From Massilia sp. IC2-477 (GTDB lineage Bacteria; Pseudomonadota; Gammaproteobacteria; Burkholderiales; Burkholderiaceae_D): DNA of 64,000 bases. How positions within the stretch are numbered: position 1 is the first letter of the stretch; every line of letters starts with the position of its first letter. Below are positions 44,062 through 55,488 of this stretch, one piece after another. The position numbers and the translations under genes were made by a program. The stretch is taken from positions 186,001 through 250,000 of the forward strand of contig NZ_JAJFEQ010000001.1 in the NCBI RefSeq assembly GCF_020707265.1, given 5' to 3'. The notes under the pieces are model-generated. The model ran no database searches. It saw only the letters and a program-made list of their open reading frames with translations, and was not told where the DNA came from.

Positions 44062-45329
44062 GCATCGATTTCTGCGGCATCAAGAGTCCGAACCCGTTCT
44101 GGCTGGCCTCCGCGCCGCCCACCGACAAGGCCTACAACGTCGTGCGCGCCTTCGAGGCGGGGTGGGGCGGGGTGGTGTGGAAGACCCTGGGCGAAGACCC
44201 GCCGGCGGTGAATGTCTCTTCGCGCTACTCGGCCCACTACGGCAAGAACCGCGAAGTCATCGGCTTCAACAACATCGAGCTGATCACCGATCGCAGCCTG
44301 GCCATCAACCTGGAAGAGATCACCCAGGTCAAGAAGGACTGGCCGGACCGCGCCGTGATCGTGTCCCTGATGCTGCCTTGCGAAGAGGCGCCGTGGGCGG
44401 CGATCCTGCCGCTGGTGGAAGCCACCGGCGCCGACGGCATCGAGCTGAATTTCGGGTGCCCGCACGGGATGCCCGAGCGCGGCATGGGCGCGGCCGTGGG
44501 CCAGGTGCCGGACTACGTCCAGATGGTCACCAGCTGGTGCAAGAAGCACACGCGCCTGCCGGTGATCGTCAAGCTCACGCCCAACATCACCGACGTGCGC
44601 CACCCGGCGCGCGCGGCGCTGGCCGGCGGGGCGGATGCGGTCTCCCTGATCAATACGGTCAATTCGATCACCCACCTCGACCTCGACCGCATGGTGGCCT
44701 TTCCGATCGTGGGCGGGGCCAGCACCCACGGCGGCTACTGCGGCTCGGCGGTCAAGCCGATCGCGCTCAACATGGTGGCCGAGATCGCGCGCGACCCGCA
44801 AACCCGCAATCTCCCGATCTCCGGCATCGGCGGCATCGGCAGCTGGCGCGACGCGGCCGAATTCATCGCGCTCGGCGCCGGCAGCGTGCAGGTCTGCACG
44901 GCCGCCATGCTGCACGGCTTCCGCATCGTCGAAGAGATGAAGGATGGCCTGTCGCGCTGGATGGACAGCCAGGGTTACGCGAACATCGCCGCCTTCTCGC
45001 GCAAGGCGGTGCAGAACACTACCGACTGGAAGTACCTGGACATGAACTACCAGGTGATTGCCCACATCGACCAGGACAAGTGCATCAAGTGCGGCAAGTG
45101 CTACGTGGCCTGCGAGGACACCTCGCACCAGGCCATCGCACGCGCTGTGGACAATGTCGGCAACCGCCGCTACGAGGTGAAGGAGGCCGAGTGCGTGGGC
45201 TGCAACCTGTGCGAAATCACCTGTCCGGTGGAGGCCTGCATCACCATGGTGCCGCAGGAAACCGGCAAGCCTTACATGAACTGGACCCAGGACCCGCGCA
45301 ACCCGCGTGCCGAGCCGGTAGTGGTGTAA
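44049..45329 (+). CDS. preA: NAD-dependent dihydropyrimidine dehydrogenase, PreA/PydB subunit
   Basis: A 426-residue catalytic subunit that reduces uracil and thymine to the 5,6-dihydro forms. Residues 1-330 are a dihydroorotate-dehydrogenase-like FMN barrel; the active-site loop reads NFGCPHGMPERGMG with the catalytic Cys, and substrate Asn residues are in LINTVNSITHLD. The last ~90 residues carry two [4Fe-4S] clusters (CIKCGKCYVACED and CVGCNLCEITCPVEAC). It overlaps preT, which suggests a fixed ratio of the two subunits. Confidence 0.95.
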   Translation: MADLSIDFCGIKSPNPFWLASAPPTDKAYNVVRAFEAGWGGVVWKTLGEDPPAVNVSSRYSAHYGKNREVIGFNNIELITDRSLAINLEEITQVKKDWPDRAVIVSLMLPCEEAPWAAILPLVEATGADGIELNFGCPHGMPERGMGAAVGQVPDYVQMVTSWCKKHTRLPVIVKLTPNITDVRHPARAALAGGADAVSLINTVNSITHLDLDRMVAFPIVGGASTHGGYCGSAVKPIALNMVAEIARDPQTRNLPISGIGGIGSWRDAAEFIALGAGSVQVCTAAMLHGFRIVEEMKDGLSRWMDSQGYANIAAFSRKAVQNTTDWKYLDMNYQVIAHIDQDKCIKCGKCYVACEDTSHQAIARAVDNVGNRRYEVKEAECVGCNLCEITCPVEACITMVPQETGKPYMNWTQDPRNPRAEPVVV

Positions 45330-45415
45330 ACACCCGACCCCGCACGCGACACCTTTGTACAGACGATTGCGCTACACTCGGTTGCACAATCGGCAACCGA
45401 CCAGGAGAGGCCCAC

Positions 45416-48305
<2,890 letters not shown>

Positions 48306-48314
48306 GAGGAAACC

Positions 48315-49553
48315 ATGAACGAACTGAGGATCAAGGGCGAGCGCCTGTGGCAGTCGCTGATGGACCTGGCCGCCATCGGCGCTACCGAGAAGGGCGGCGT
48401 CAAGCGCCTGGCCCTGACGGACCTGGACCGCCAGGGCCGCGACCTGGTGGTGAAGTGGGGACGCGAGGCGGGCCTGGAAGTGACGGTCGACCAGATCGGC
48501 AACGTCTTCATGCGGCGCGAAGGGCGCAACCCCTCGCTGTTCCCGATCGTCACCGGCAGCCACGTCGACACCCAGCCGACCGGCGGCAAGTTCGACGGCA
48601 ACTACGGTGTGCTGGCCGGGCTGGAAGTGGTGCGCACCCTGAACGACTTGAACATCCAGACCGAGGCGCCGATCGAAGTCGCGTTCTGGACCAACGAAGA
48701 GGGATCGCGCTTCGTGCCCGTGATGATGGGTTCCGGTGTGTTCTGCGGTGCCTTCAGCCTGGAGACCGCCTACGCCGCCCGCGACGTCGAGGGGAAAAGC
48801 GTGCGCGACGAACTGGAACGCATCGGCTACCTGGGCGACGAGGTGCCCGGCAAGCACCCGATCGGCGCCTATTTCGAGACCCACATCGAACAGGGCCCGG
48901 TACTGGAAGACGCCGACAAGGTGATCGGCGTGGTGCCGGCCGTGATGGGCCTGTCCTGGTACGACTGCACGGTGACGGGCATGGAAGCGCACGCCGGCCC
49001 GACCCCGATGGGCCTGCGCCGCGACGCGCTGCAGGTCGCGACCGGCATCATGCAGGAGGTGGTGCAGATCGCGAACCGCTACCCGCCCTATGGCCGCGGG
49101 ACGGTGGGCATGGTGCAGGTCTTCCCGAACAGCCGCAACGTGATCCCGGGCCAGGTCAAGTTCAGCATCGACCTGCGCAACGTGAACGAGGCCTTGCTGA
49201 ACACGATGCATGAAGAGATGCTGGCGTTTGTTGCGAAGACGCGCGCCGAGAGCGGCCTGGGCATCGACATCGAGCGCGTCTCCTACTATCCGCCTTGCCC
49301 CTTCCACCCGGATTGCGTGAACGCGGTGCGCAAGGCAAGCGAAAAGCTGGGTTATTCGAGCATGGACGTGGTGTCCGGCGCCGGGCACGACGCCATCTAT
49401 GCCGCGCGCGTGGCCCCCTCCGGCATGATCTTCGTGCCCTGCAAGGACGGCATCAGCCACAACGAGATCGAGGACGCCCAGCCGGCCCACCTGGAAGCCG
49501 GCTGCAACGTGCTGCTGCATGCGATGCTCGAGCGGGCCGGCGTCGCGAGCTGA
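48315..49553 (+). CDS. Beta-ureidopropionase / N-carbamoyl amino acid hydrolase (M20 type)
   Basis: A 412-residue Zn-dependent amidase of the HyuC/AllC group that removes the carbamoyl group to give beta-alanine or beta-aminoisobutyrate, CO2 and ammonia. It has GSHVDTQPTGGKFDGNYGV (metal His and Asp), WTNEEGSRFVPVM (catalytic Glu pair), TGMEAHAGPTPMGLRRDAL and SGAGHDAIYAARVAPSGMIF. It is the last gene of the pyrimidine operon; its product goes back to the first enzyme, the transaminase. Confidence 0.93.
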   Translation: MNELRIKGERLWQSLMDLAAIGATEKGGVKRLALTDLDRQGRDLVVKWGREAGLEVTVDQIGNVFMRREGRNPSLFPIVTGSHVDTQPTGGKFDGNYGVLAGLEVVRTLNDLNIQTEAPIEVAFWTNEEGSRFVPVMMGSGVFCGAFSLETAYAARDVEGKSVRDELERIGYLGDEVPGKHPIGAYFETHIEQGPVLEDADKVIGVVPAVMGLSWYDCTVTGMEAHAGPTPMGLRRDALQVATGIMQEVVQIANRYPPYGRGTVGMVQVFPNSRNVIPGQVKFSIDLRNVNEALLNTMHEEMLAFVAKTRAESGLGIDIERVSYYPPCPFHPDCVNAVRKASEKLGYSSMDVVSGAGHDAIYAARVAPSGMIFVPCKDGISHNEIEDAQPAHLEAGCNVLLHAMLERAGVAS

Positions 49554-49640
49554 ATGCTACTGTCGGGAATATTTACACTTGCTTGCGGCCGTTGCCACGT
49601 CCTGTCAACAAGTGCTTGATTAAAATCATGATTATTTTCT

Positions 49641-49656
49641 TGGCATAAATATTGCT
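49641..49656 (+). promoter_or_regulatory. Sigma-54 promoter candidate for the PEP-CTERM gene
   Basis: TGGCATAAATATTGCT matches the -24/-12 consensus (TGGCAC-N5-TTGCW) at all but one base. It lies 42 bases before the ATG in an AT-rich 144-base gap. PEP-CTERM genes in Betaproteobacteria such as Zoogloea are known to be driven by RpoN with PrsK/PrsR. Confidence 0.65.
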
Positions 49657-49697
49657 TTTAATCCTTTATCGTAAATATATGATAAGGAATCTTAGCA

Positions 49698-50480
49698 ATG
49701 AGCAATATTCTCAGTATCGCCGCAGGTCTCGCCCTGGTCGCCGTCACGGGCAGCGCCGCCGCATTGCCTATCCCTGTCGATCACTTTATTTTTAATAACA
49801 ACACCCTCGACACCGGTTCGAAGCCGAAGTCGATGGCACAGGCCGGCAGCTTCAGTTATGCGTCCGCGCCGGCTGGCGTCACGGGCAAGGCCGCTGTTTT
49901 CAACAGCAGTGGCTATCTCCGCTCGACGAGCATGGCCGCGATTTCCGGCGACTTCAGCGTGTCGTTCTGGATGAAGACGGGCGCCACCAGTCCGCAGGGT
50001 GTATCCCAGTGGTACGAAGGCATGGGCCTGGTCGATGCCGAGCGCGGCGGCGTGACGACCGACTGGGGCCTGAGCTTCATGAACAACAAGATCGGCTTCG
50101 GCATCGGCTGGCCGGACACGACGATCACCACCGCCACCAGCGTCAATGACAACCAATGGCACCTGGTCAACGCAAGCTGGCAAATGAACACCGGAACCAT
50201 GTCGCTTTACCTCGATGGCGTGCTGAGCAATTCGAAGGTCGTTGCCGCTTCGAAAGACATGACCCGTGCCAACCAAAACCTGCTCGCCATCGGCGGCCTG
50301 GCCACCGGTATCAACTGGTTCTCGGGTTCGATCGCGGACGTGCAAGTCTTCGATAGCGTGCTGAGCGCCGCCCAGGTACGCGAAATCAGGTCCAACGCCG
50401 TGCCGGAACCGACCTCGCTGGCGCTGCTCGGCCTGGCTGGACTGGCTGGCCTGGTCGCGCGCCGTCGCCGCCAGGCTTGA
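49698..50480 (+). CDS. PEP-CTERM sorted protein with LamG-like domain
   Basis: A 260-residue secreted protein. A signal peptide (ending SAAALP) is followed by a concanavalin/LamG-like beta sandwich (SGDFSVSFWMKTG, DNQWHLVNASWQMNTGTMSLYLDG, WFSGSIADVQVFDSVLSAAQVREI). The C-terminus is a full PEP-CTERM sorting signal: VPEPTSLALLGLAGLAGLVA then RRRR. It should be processed by exosortase EpsH and sent to the exopolysaccharide/floc matrix. AAGGA precedes the ATG. A sigma-54-type promoter lies just upstream. No exosortase gene is in the window. Confidence 0.93.
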   Translation: MSNILSIAAGLALVAVTGSAAALPIPVDHFIFNNNTLDTGSKPKSMAQAGSFSYASAPAGVTGKAAVFNSSGYLRSTSMAAISGDFSVSFWMKTGATSPQGVSQWYEGMGLVDAERGGVTTDWGLSFMNNKIGFGIGWPDTTITTATSVNDNQWHLVNASWQMNTGTMSLYLDGVLSNSKVVAASKDMTRANQNLLAIGGLATGINWFSGSIADVQVFDSVLSAAQVREIRSNAVPEPTSLALLGLAGLAGLVARRRRQA

Positions 50481-50557
50481 ACGCAAGGCCAACCGGACGC
50501 GGGCGACAGCTTCCTTGTAAAAATGGCATGATCCTGGGGTAACCTGGGAGATGCCGC

Positions 50558-51031
50558 ATGGATTGGCTGGAGCGCAGCTGGAATACGATACTGTTTGAAT
50601 TTTCCGACCTCGGCAACGTGGAGGACATCACGCGCATCGTGCTGCGCCTCCTGGTTGCCGTCGTCCTCGGCGGCCTGCTCGGCTACGAGCGCGAGTCGGT
50701 CGGCGCCTCGGCTGGCCTGCGCACCCACATGCTGGTGTCGCTCGGCTCGGCCCTGTTCGTGCTGATTCCGCTGCAGGCGGGGATGGAGATCGGCGACGTC
50801 TCGCGCGTCCTGCAGGGCGTCACGGCAGGCATCGGCTTCATCGGCGCCGGCGCCATCCTCAAGCATCACCAGAAAGACGACGTGAAGGGCGTGACCACGG
50901 CCGCCAGCGTGTGGCTGACCGCGGCGGTCGGCATCGCGGCCGGCATGGGACGCGAAGCGACCGCGGTGCTGAGCGCCCTGTTCGCGCTGGTGATCCTGGC
51001 GATCCTGCGCATCACGCCCAAGAAGGAATAA
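50558..51031 (+). CDS. MgtC/SapB family membrane protein
   Basis: A 157-residue inner-membrane protein. It has the MgtC motif set: DITRIVLRLLVAVVLGGLLGYERE, SAGLRTHMLVSLGSALFVLIPLQ, GIGFIGAGAILKHH and GVTTAASVWLTAAVGIAAGMG, giving about four to five helices. There is no long C-terminal ACT-like domain, so it is the short form. MgtC proteins modulate membrane potential or ATP synthase and survival at low magnesium; the short form is less defined. The gene is single and converges on the NarL-type regulator gene. Confidence 0.92.
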   Translation: MDWLERSWNTILFEFSDLGNVEDITRIVLRLLVAVVLGGLLGYERESVGASAGLRTHMLVSLGSALFVLIPLQAGMEIGDVSRVLQGVTAGIGFIGAGAILKHHQKDDVKGVTTAASVWLTAAVGIAAGMGREATAVLSALFALVILAILRITPKKE

Positions 51032-51044
51032 AGGCCTGACCGCT

Positions 51045-51668
51045 TCAGATCAGACTTAGCTCGATCCCCCGCAGGACGGCACGCACGCGGTCGCGCACGC
51101 CTAGCTTCGACAGGATGCTGGAGACGTGATTCTTCACGGTGCCTTCGCTCGAGCCCAGGTGGGCGGCGATTTCGGCATTGCTCAATCCCCCGGCCACCAG
51201 GGCCAAGACTTCGGTCTCGCGTTGCGTCAGCACGCCGGGGATGGCCGCCGTGCCCCCGCGCGCGAAGGAGGAGCGGACGCGTTCCGTCAGCGCGGGCCGG
51301 AACAGCGTGCCGCCAGCCGCAACCTGCCGGATGCCCTCGGCCAGGCGCTCGAGCGAGATATCCTTGAGCACGAAGCCGCGCGCACCGAGGCGCATGGCCT
51401 CGAACATGGCGTCTTCGTCGTCGAAGGTGGTCAGCATGATCGTCGGCGGCAGGGTGCAAGCGGGTTCCCGCAGCAGCTCGATGCCGCCGCAGCCGGGCAT
51501 GCGCACGTCGAGCAGCAGGACGTCCGCGCCGGCCTGCGCCAGCACCTGCCTGGCCTTCACCCCGTCCTCCGCTTCCGCGACGACGCGGATGTCGTCCGTC
51601 AGCGCGAGCAGGCCGTGGATGCCGCTGCGCACCAGGGTCTGGTCGTCGACCAGCACCACGCGGATCAC
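51045..51668 (-). CDS. NarL/LuxR-type response regulator
   Basis: A 207-residue response regulator. The receiver has VLVDDQTLVRSGIHGLL, phosphoacceptor Asp in VLLLDVRMPGCGG and the Lys in GFVLKDIS. The LuxR-type HTH is at ~140-205 (LTQRETEVLALVAGGLSNAEIAAHLGSSEGTVKNHVSSIL). Its start overlaps the kinase stop by four bases (ATGA-type), so they are one operon. Target genes are not evident; neighbours are an MgtC protein and a barrel protein. Confidence 0.94.
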   Translation of the reverse strand: MIRVVLVDDQTLVRSGIHGLLALTDDIRVVAEAEDGVKARQVLAQAGADVLLLDVRMPGCGGIELLREPACTLPPTIMLTTFDDEDAMFEAMRLGARGFVLKDISLERLAEGIRQVAAGGTLFRPALTERVRSSFARGGTAAIPGVLTQRETEVLALVAGGLSNAEIAAHLGSSEGTVKNHVSSILSKLGVRDRVRAVLRGIELSLI

Positions 51669-52903
51669 GCCGCCACCTCCCGCGGGGGCAGGCGCAGCTC
51701 GAGCGCGAAGCCGCCGCCGGCACGGGCGCCGTAATGCAGCTCGCCGCCCAGGTCGGCGAGCCGTTCGCGCATGCCGCGCAGGCCATTACCTTCGGCCAGG
51801 GCGGCGTTTCCATGCCCGTCGTCGGCCACCCGGACCACGGTGGCGCCGTCCTGCAGCGCCAGCGCGATGTCGAGCCGGCGCGCATGCGCGTGGCGCAGGG
51901 CGTTGGTCACGGCTTCCTGGATACAGCAGAACAGGGCGTGCGCGACGGGCGCCGGGTGACGGGCGGCCGCGGGATCGACGTGCAGGCCGATCGCCAGCCC
52001 CGGGATGCCGTCGCACAGCAGGCGGATCGCCTGTTCCAGGTCGATGTCCTGGTCCTGGCGGCTGCCGGAGACGACGTTGCGCACCTGGGCCAGCAGCTGG
52101 CCGCCGGCGTCGCGCGCCGTGATGAGGGCGGGCGGCGCCGCTTCGCGCGACTGGCGCAGCGCCAGGTCCAGGTGCAGGTTCAGGGCGGTGAGGTGGTGGC
52201 CGACCGCATCGTGCAGGTCGCGTGCGATGCGCAGGCGCTCGGCGCCGCGCACCGTCTCGGCCAGCAGCGACCGGGTCGCCAGCATCTGCGCATGCGCCGT
52301 GGCCAGCGCACGACGCATCCGGTGTTCGCGCAGGACCAGGCGGGCGGCCAGGTAGCCCGCCGCCGCGATGGTCCGTTCGGCCGAGACATAGGCAAGCAGT
52401 GACCAGCGCGGCGCTTCACCCAGGCGTACGCCCAGATCCAGCACCAGCAGGGTGTCCACCGCAACGCCCGCCAGGTACTGCGCCAGCAGCATCCACAAAC
52501 CGTGGCGCCAAGGCAGCAGCAGGCCGAGATGGGCGGCGACGAGCACGTGCAGCGCGATCGAATCGAGCAGCACCGCGCAAGCGACCAGCAGGCCGAGGAG
52601 GACCAGGCGGCGGCGCGGCGTCCTGGCCAGGCAGGCGGCGCCCGGCAGCAGGGCGAACAGGGCGCACCCCGCCGCCTTGGCTGCCACGAACAGCTGGAAA
52701 GCCAGGGGCACATGGGACGGGCTGATATCGCCGCGCCAGTCGCCGGTGAGGGCGACTGCCGCCAGGCCGAGCGGGTTATGCAGGGAGATGCGGCCGGCCA
52801 GCGCGGCCGCGACGTCGAGCCCGCCGAACAGCAGTGCGGCCGCGACGGCGATGATCCAGGGCGGAACAGTGGGCAGCTTGCTGACGGTCGGCTCTTGCGT
52901 CAT
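51665..52903 (-). CDS. NarL-type sensor histidine kinase (HisKA_3)
   Basis: A 412-residue membrane kinase. Residues ~15-195 contain five to six hydrophobic helices and no clear periplasmic sensory domain. The HisKA_3 motif is RIARDLHDAVGHHLTALNLHLDLAL with the phosphoacceptor His. The HATPase region has HALFCCIQEAVTNALRHAHA and VADDGHGNAALAEGNGLRGMRERL. It resembles DesK-type sensors, which sense membrane state. It pairs with the downstream regulator. Confidence 0.93.
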   Translation of the reverse strand: MTQEPTVSKLPTVPPWIIAVAAALLFGGLDVAAALAGRISLHNPLGLAAVALTGDWRGDISPSHVPLAFQLFVAAKAAGCALFALLPGAACLARTPRRRLVLLGLLVACAVLLDSIALHVLVAAHLGLLLPWRHGLWMLLAQYLAGVAVDTLLVLDLGVRLGEAPRWSLLAYVSAERTIAAAGYLAARLVLREHRMRRALATAHAQMLATRSLLAETVRGAERLRIARDLHDAVGHHLTALNLHLDLALRQSREAAPPALITARDAGGQLLAQVRNVVSGSRQDQDIDLEQAIRLLCDGIPGLAIGLHVDPAAARHPAPVAHALFCCIQEAVTNALRHAHARRLDIALALQDGATVVRVADDGHGNAALAEGNGLRGMRERLADLGGELHYGARAGGGFALELRLPPREVAA

Positions 52904-52938
52904 GAACTCATGGATTGAAAAGGGTGCTGCATTCTAGC

Positions 52939-52965
52939 GGATGGCCGGGCGGCGCCCGGCCATCC
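52939..52965 (-). terminator. Hairpin after the barrel protein gene
   Basis: A perfect 12-bp stem (ggatggccgggc / gcccggccatcc) with a 3-base loop lies four bases past the stop of the minus-strand barrel gene. It has no clear T run, so it may work as a processing block rather than a full intrinsic terminator. Confidence 0.65.
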
Positions 52966-52968
52966 CCG

Positions 52969-53556
52969 TCAGAAGCCGAAGCGCAGACCGGCCTGCAGCT
53001 GTCGCTGGCTCAGCTTGACGTCCTTCTCGCGTACCGTGCCGTAGTGTTCGAATTCGAGCGTGGCGGCGACGTTCTCCGTCAGCTTGTACGAGGCGCCGAC
53101 GCCGAACATCGGCTTGGTGCCGCTGACCGTACCGTCAAGCTGGCCGGCGTTCGATATCTCGAAGCGGCTGTGCGCCACGCCCAGCTTGGCGTGCAGCGAC
53201 ACCTTGTCGCTGACGGCCACCGAGCCTTTCACGGCCGCGTAGAGGGCGCGCGATGACAGCCGTGGATCCTGGGCGGTGTCGAGCATGTCGCGGTCGAATT
53301 TGTACCTGCTCGCCACGCCTGCGTAACCGGTTTCCAGCGCCAGGTGCTCGCTCAGTGCGAGTCCGCCATACAGCTTGACGCGCAGGGGATGGTTCTTGCT
53401 GCTGAAGCGTTCGCCGTCGGGGTTTTCGAGGGTCGACTTCGACTGGCCGGTCGCGATGCCGGCATAGAAGCGGGTGTCGTCCGGCCCGGCCGCGTGCGCG
53501 GACAGGCTGGCGAACAATGGCAGGGCGAGGAGGATTGCAGAGACGCGTTTGTTCAT
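52969..53556 (-). CDS. Outer-membrane beta-barrel protein
   Basis: A 195-residue OmpA-like/porin-family small barrel. The signal peptide (ending SAHA) is followed by alternating strands: TRFYAGIATGQSKS, LRVKLYGGLALSEHLALETGYAG, LYAAVKGSVAVSDKVSLHAKLGVA, MFGVGASYKLTENVAATLEFEHYG and a final LQAGLRFGF with the C-terminal Phe needed by the BAM complex. The eight-strand size is right. No specific ligand. It stands alone upstream of the two-component pair on the same strand. Confidence 0.88.
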   Translation of the reverse strand: MNKRVSAILLALPLFASLSAHAAGPDDTRFYAGIATGQSKSTLENPDGERFSSKNHPLRVKLYGGLALSEHLALETGYAGVASRYKFDRDMLDTAQDPRLSSRALYAAVKGSVAVSDKVSLHAKLGVAHSRFEISNAGQLDGTVSGTKPMFGVGASYKLTENVAATLEFEHYGTVREKDVKLSQRQLQAGLRFGF

Positions 53557-53651
53557 GTGGCTTTTCCGATCAATGTGGTCCGCTGCGTCACCGAGATGCA
53601 GCGTGTACCCCTATTGTCGGGATGCGGCGCGCCGGCCGCATGTGCCATTCG

Positions 53652-55430
53652 TCATGCGTATGTGTAACGTCGCAGGAAGTCCAGCAGCACCTCGCCCGCG
53701 ATCTCGGCATCGTCCGCCGTCATGGTCTCCAGCGGATTGTGGCTGATGCCGCCATTGCCGCAGCGGGTGAACAGCATCGCCACCTCGGTAATCTTCGCCA
53801 TCTCCATGGCGTCGTGGCCGGCGCCGGACAGCAGGTCGAAGCGCGGCAGGCCGGCCGCTTCGATCGCGGCGCCGAGGCCGTCCATCAGAGGCGGCGCGCA
53901 GGGAGCGGCGTCGGCCTCGACCAGCTTCCACAGCTTTTCCTCGATGCCGCGCCGGGCGCAGATGGCGCTTATCCCCGCCAGGATATCGTCCACTGCCGCC
54001 AGGCGCTCCCCGTCGCTGGCCGCGCGGATATCGAGCGACAGCCGGCACTGGCCGGGGATCACGTTGACCGAACCGGCCGGCACTTCGAGCTGGCCGACCG
54101 TGCCGACCAGCGAGCCGCGACCGCTGCAGCGCTGCTCGACCAGCAGCACGATCTCGGCAGCCGCTGCGGCGGCGTCGCGCCGCATGCCCATCGGCGTGGT
54201 ACCGGCATGGCTGGCCACGCCGGAGAGTTCCAGCAAATAGCGCGAGCTGCCGGCGATCGCCGTGACAACGCCCACGGGCAGGCCACGTCCCAATAGAACC
54301 GGTCCCTGTTCGATATGGACCTCGACAAAGCCCAGCAGCAATGCAGGATCGCGTGCGATCGTCCCGATCTGCGCGGGATCGTGGCCGGCAGCCTGCAGCG
54401 CCGCGCGCATGGTGACGCCCTCGCTGTCCTGCTGGTCCAGCAGCACCGGGTCGAAGCGCCCCGTGATCGCGCTGCTGCCCAGGAAGGTGCTGCGAAAGCG
54501 CACGCCTTCTTCTTCCGCAAAGCCGATCACCTCCAGGTGGAAGGGCAGGCGCTCGCCCCGCTCGTTCAGGTGGCGCACCAGGGCGATCGGCAGCAGGATG
54601 CCGAGCCGGCCGTCGTACTTGCCGCCGTTGCGCACCGTGTCGTAGTGCGAGCCCGTGAGCAAGGTCTTGGCATCCGGCTGCGCGGCCGCGTAGCGCCCGA
54701 CCACGTTGCCGACCGCGTCGATGTGCGCTTCCATGCCGGCCTCGATCATCCAGTCGCGCAGCTGCTGCGCGCTGCGCTGGTGGGCCGGGGTCATGTAGGC
54801 GCAGGTCAGTCCGTTTTCATCGTCGCTGATGGCGCCGAGCGTTTCGGCCCAGTCCATCACCTGCGGCCCGAAGCGCAACTGCACGCCCAGCAGTTCGTTC
54901 AGGCGGATCTCGGCGATGCGGTGCACCTGGCGCAGGCACTCAAGCATCTCATCAGGACGGGTGTTCTTCAGGCGCCGCGCAAAGGTCTCGATGATGGCGG
55001 CGCGCGTGAGGCCGCGTCCCGTCGGTCCCTTCACCGCCAAGATGAAGGGAAAGCCGAATTTCTCGCTGTACCGGGCATTGAGTTCGTGCAGCCGGGCGTA
55101 TTCGTCCGGGCTGCAGCGGTTCAGGCCGGACGCGGCCTGCTCGCCCGTCGATTCCGCCGTCAGCTCGCCCGCGATGGCCGCCTTGCCGGCCAGCTCAGGG
55201 TGGGCGCGCAGCAGCGCCAGCTGCTCGTCCTCGTCCGCCTGCGTCACCACGTCCTGCAGGGCCAGCTTGAGCGCAGCCAGGCTGGCAAAGGGCCGCTTGC
55301 CGGCCGCGCGCTCGGCGATCCAGGGGGAGTGTTCATAGATGCCGCGCAGTGCCTCCACGAAGGCGCCGGGTTCGCAAGTGTTCAGATCCGACAGGGTAGT
55401 CATGGTGTGCATCGCCTCATTCGAGTCCAT
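53652..55430 (-). CDS. UraD-AllC fusion: OHCU decarboxylase + allantoate amidohydrolase
   Basis: A ~592-residue bifunctional purine-catabolic enzyme. Residues ~20-175 match 2-oxo-4-hydroxy-4-carboxy-5-ureidoimidazoline decarboxylase (FVEALRGIYEHSPWIAERA, catalytic His in LRAHPELAGKAA, FGFPFILAVKG), which makes S-allantoin. Residues ~185-590 match the M20 allantoate amidohydrolase (GSHYDTVRNGGKYDGRLGI, GFAEEEGVRF, GVASHAGTTPMGMRRDA, SGAGHDAMEMAKI). Allantoinase, the step between them, is not encoded here. The start is either 55430 (AGGA nine bases upstream) or 55403. The gene is near puuD, which makes the first product of this chain. Confidence 0.92.
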   Translation of the reverse strand: MDSNEAMHTMTTLSDLNTCEPGAFVEALRGIYEHSPWIAERAAGKRPFASLAALKLALQDVVTQADEDEQLALLRAHPELAGKAAIAGELTAESTGEQAASGLNRCSPDEYARLHELNARYSEKFGFPFILAVKGPTGRGLTRAAIIETFARRLKNTRPDEMLECLRQVHRIAEIRLNELLGVQLRFGPQVMDWAETLGAISDDENGLTCAYMTPAHQRSAQQLRDWMIEAGMEAHIDAVGNVVGRYAAAQPDAKTLLTGSHYDTVRNGGKYDGRLGILLPIALVRHLNERGERLPFHLEVIGFAEEEGVRFRSTFLGSSAITGRFDPVLLDQQDSEGVTMRAALQAAGHDPAQIGTIARDPALLLGFVEVHIEQGPVLLGRGLPVGVVTAIAGSSRYLLELSGVASHAGTTPMGMRRDAAAAAAEIVLLVEQRCSGRGSLVGTVGQLEVPAGSVNVIPGQCRLSLDIRAASDGERLAAVDDILAGISAICARRGIEEKLWKLVEADAAPCAPPLMDGLGAAIEAAGLPRFDLLSGAGHDAMEMAKITEVAMLFTRCGNGGISHNPLETMTADDAEIAGEVLLDFLRRYTYA

Positions 55431-55488
55431 GATGATAAATCCTGCAAGCTTCCAGCTCATACGCGCGGGCGCATAGCCGGTATTGCGC

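Noticed and set aside
44162..45415. Open frame joining a Gly/Arg-rich stretch to the NCS1 transporter
   Set aside because: It overlaps preA in another frame; the transporter has its own GTG start at 45416 with AGGAG and a typical NCS1 N-terminus.
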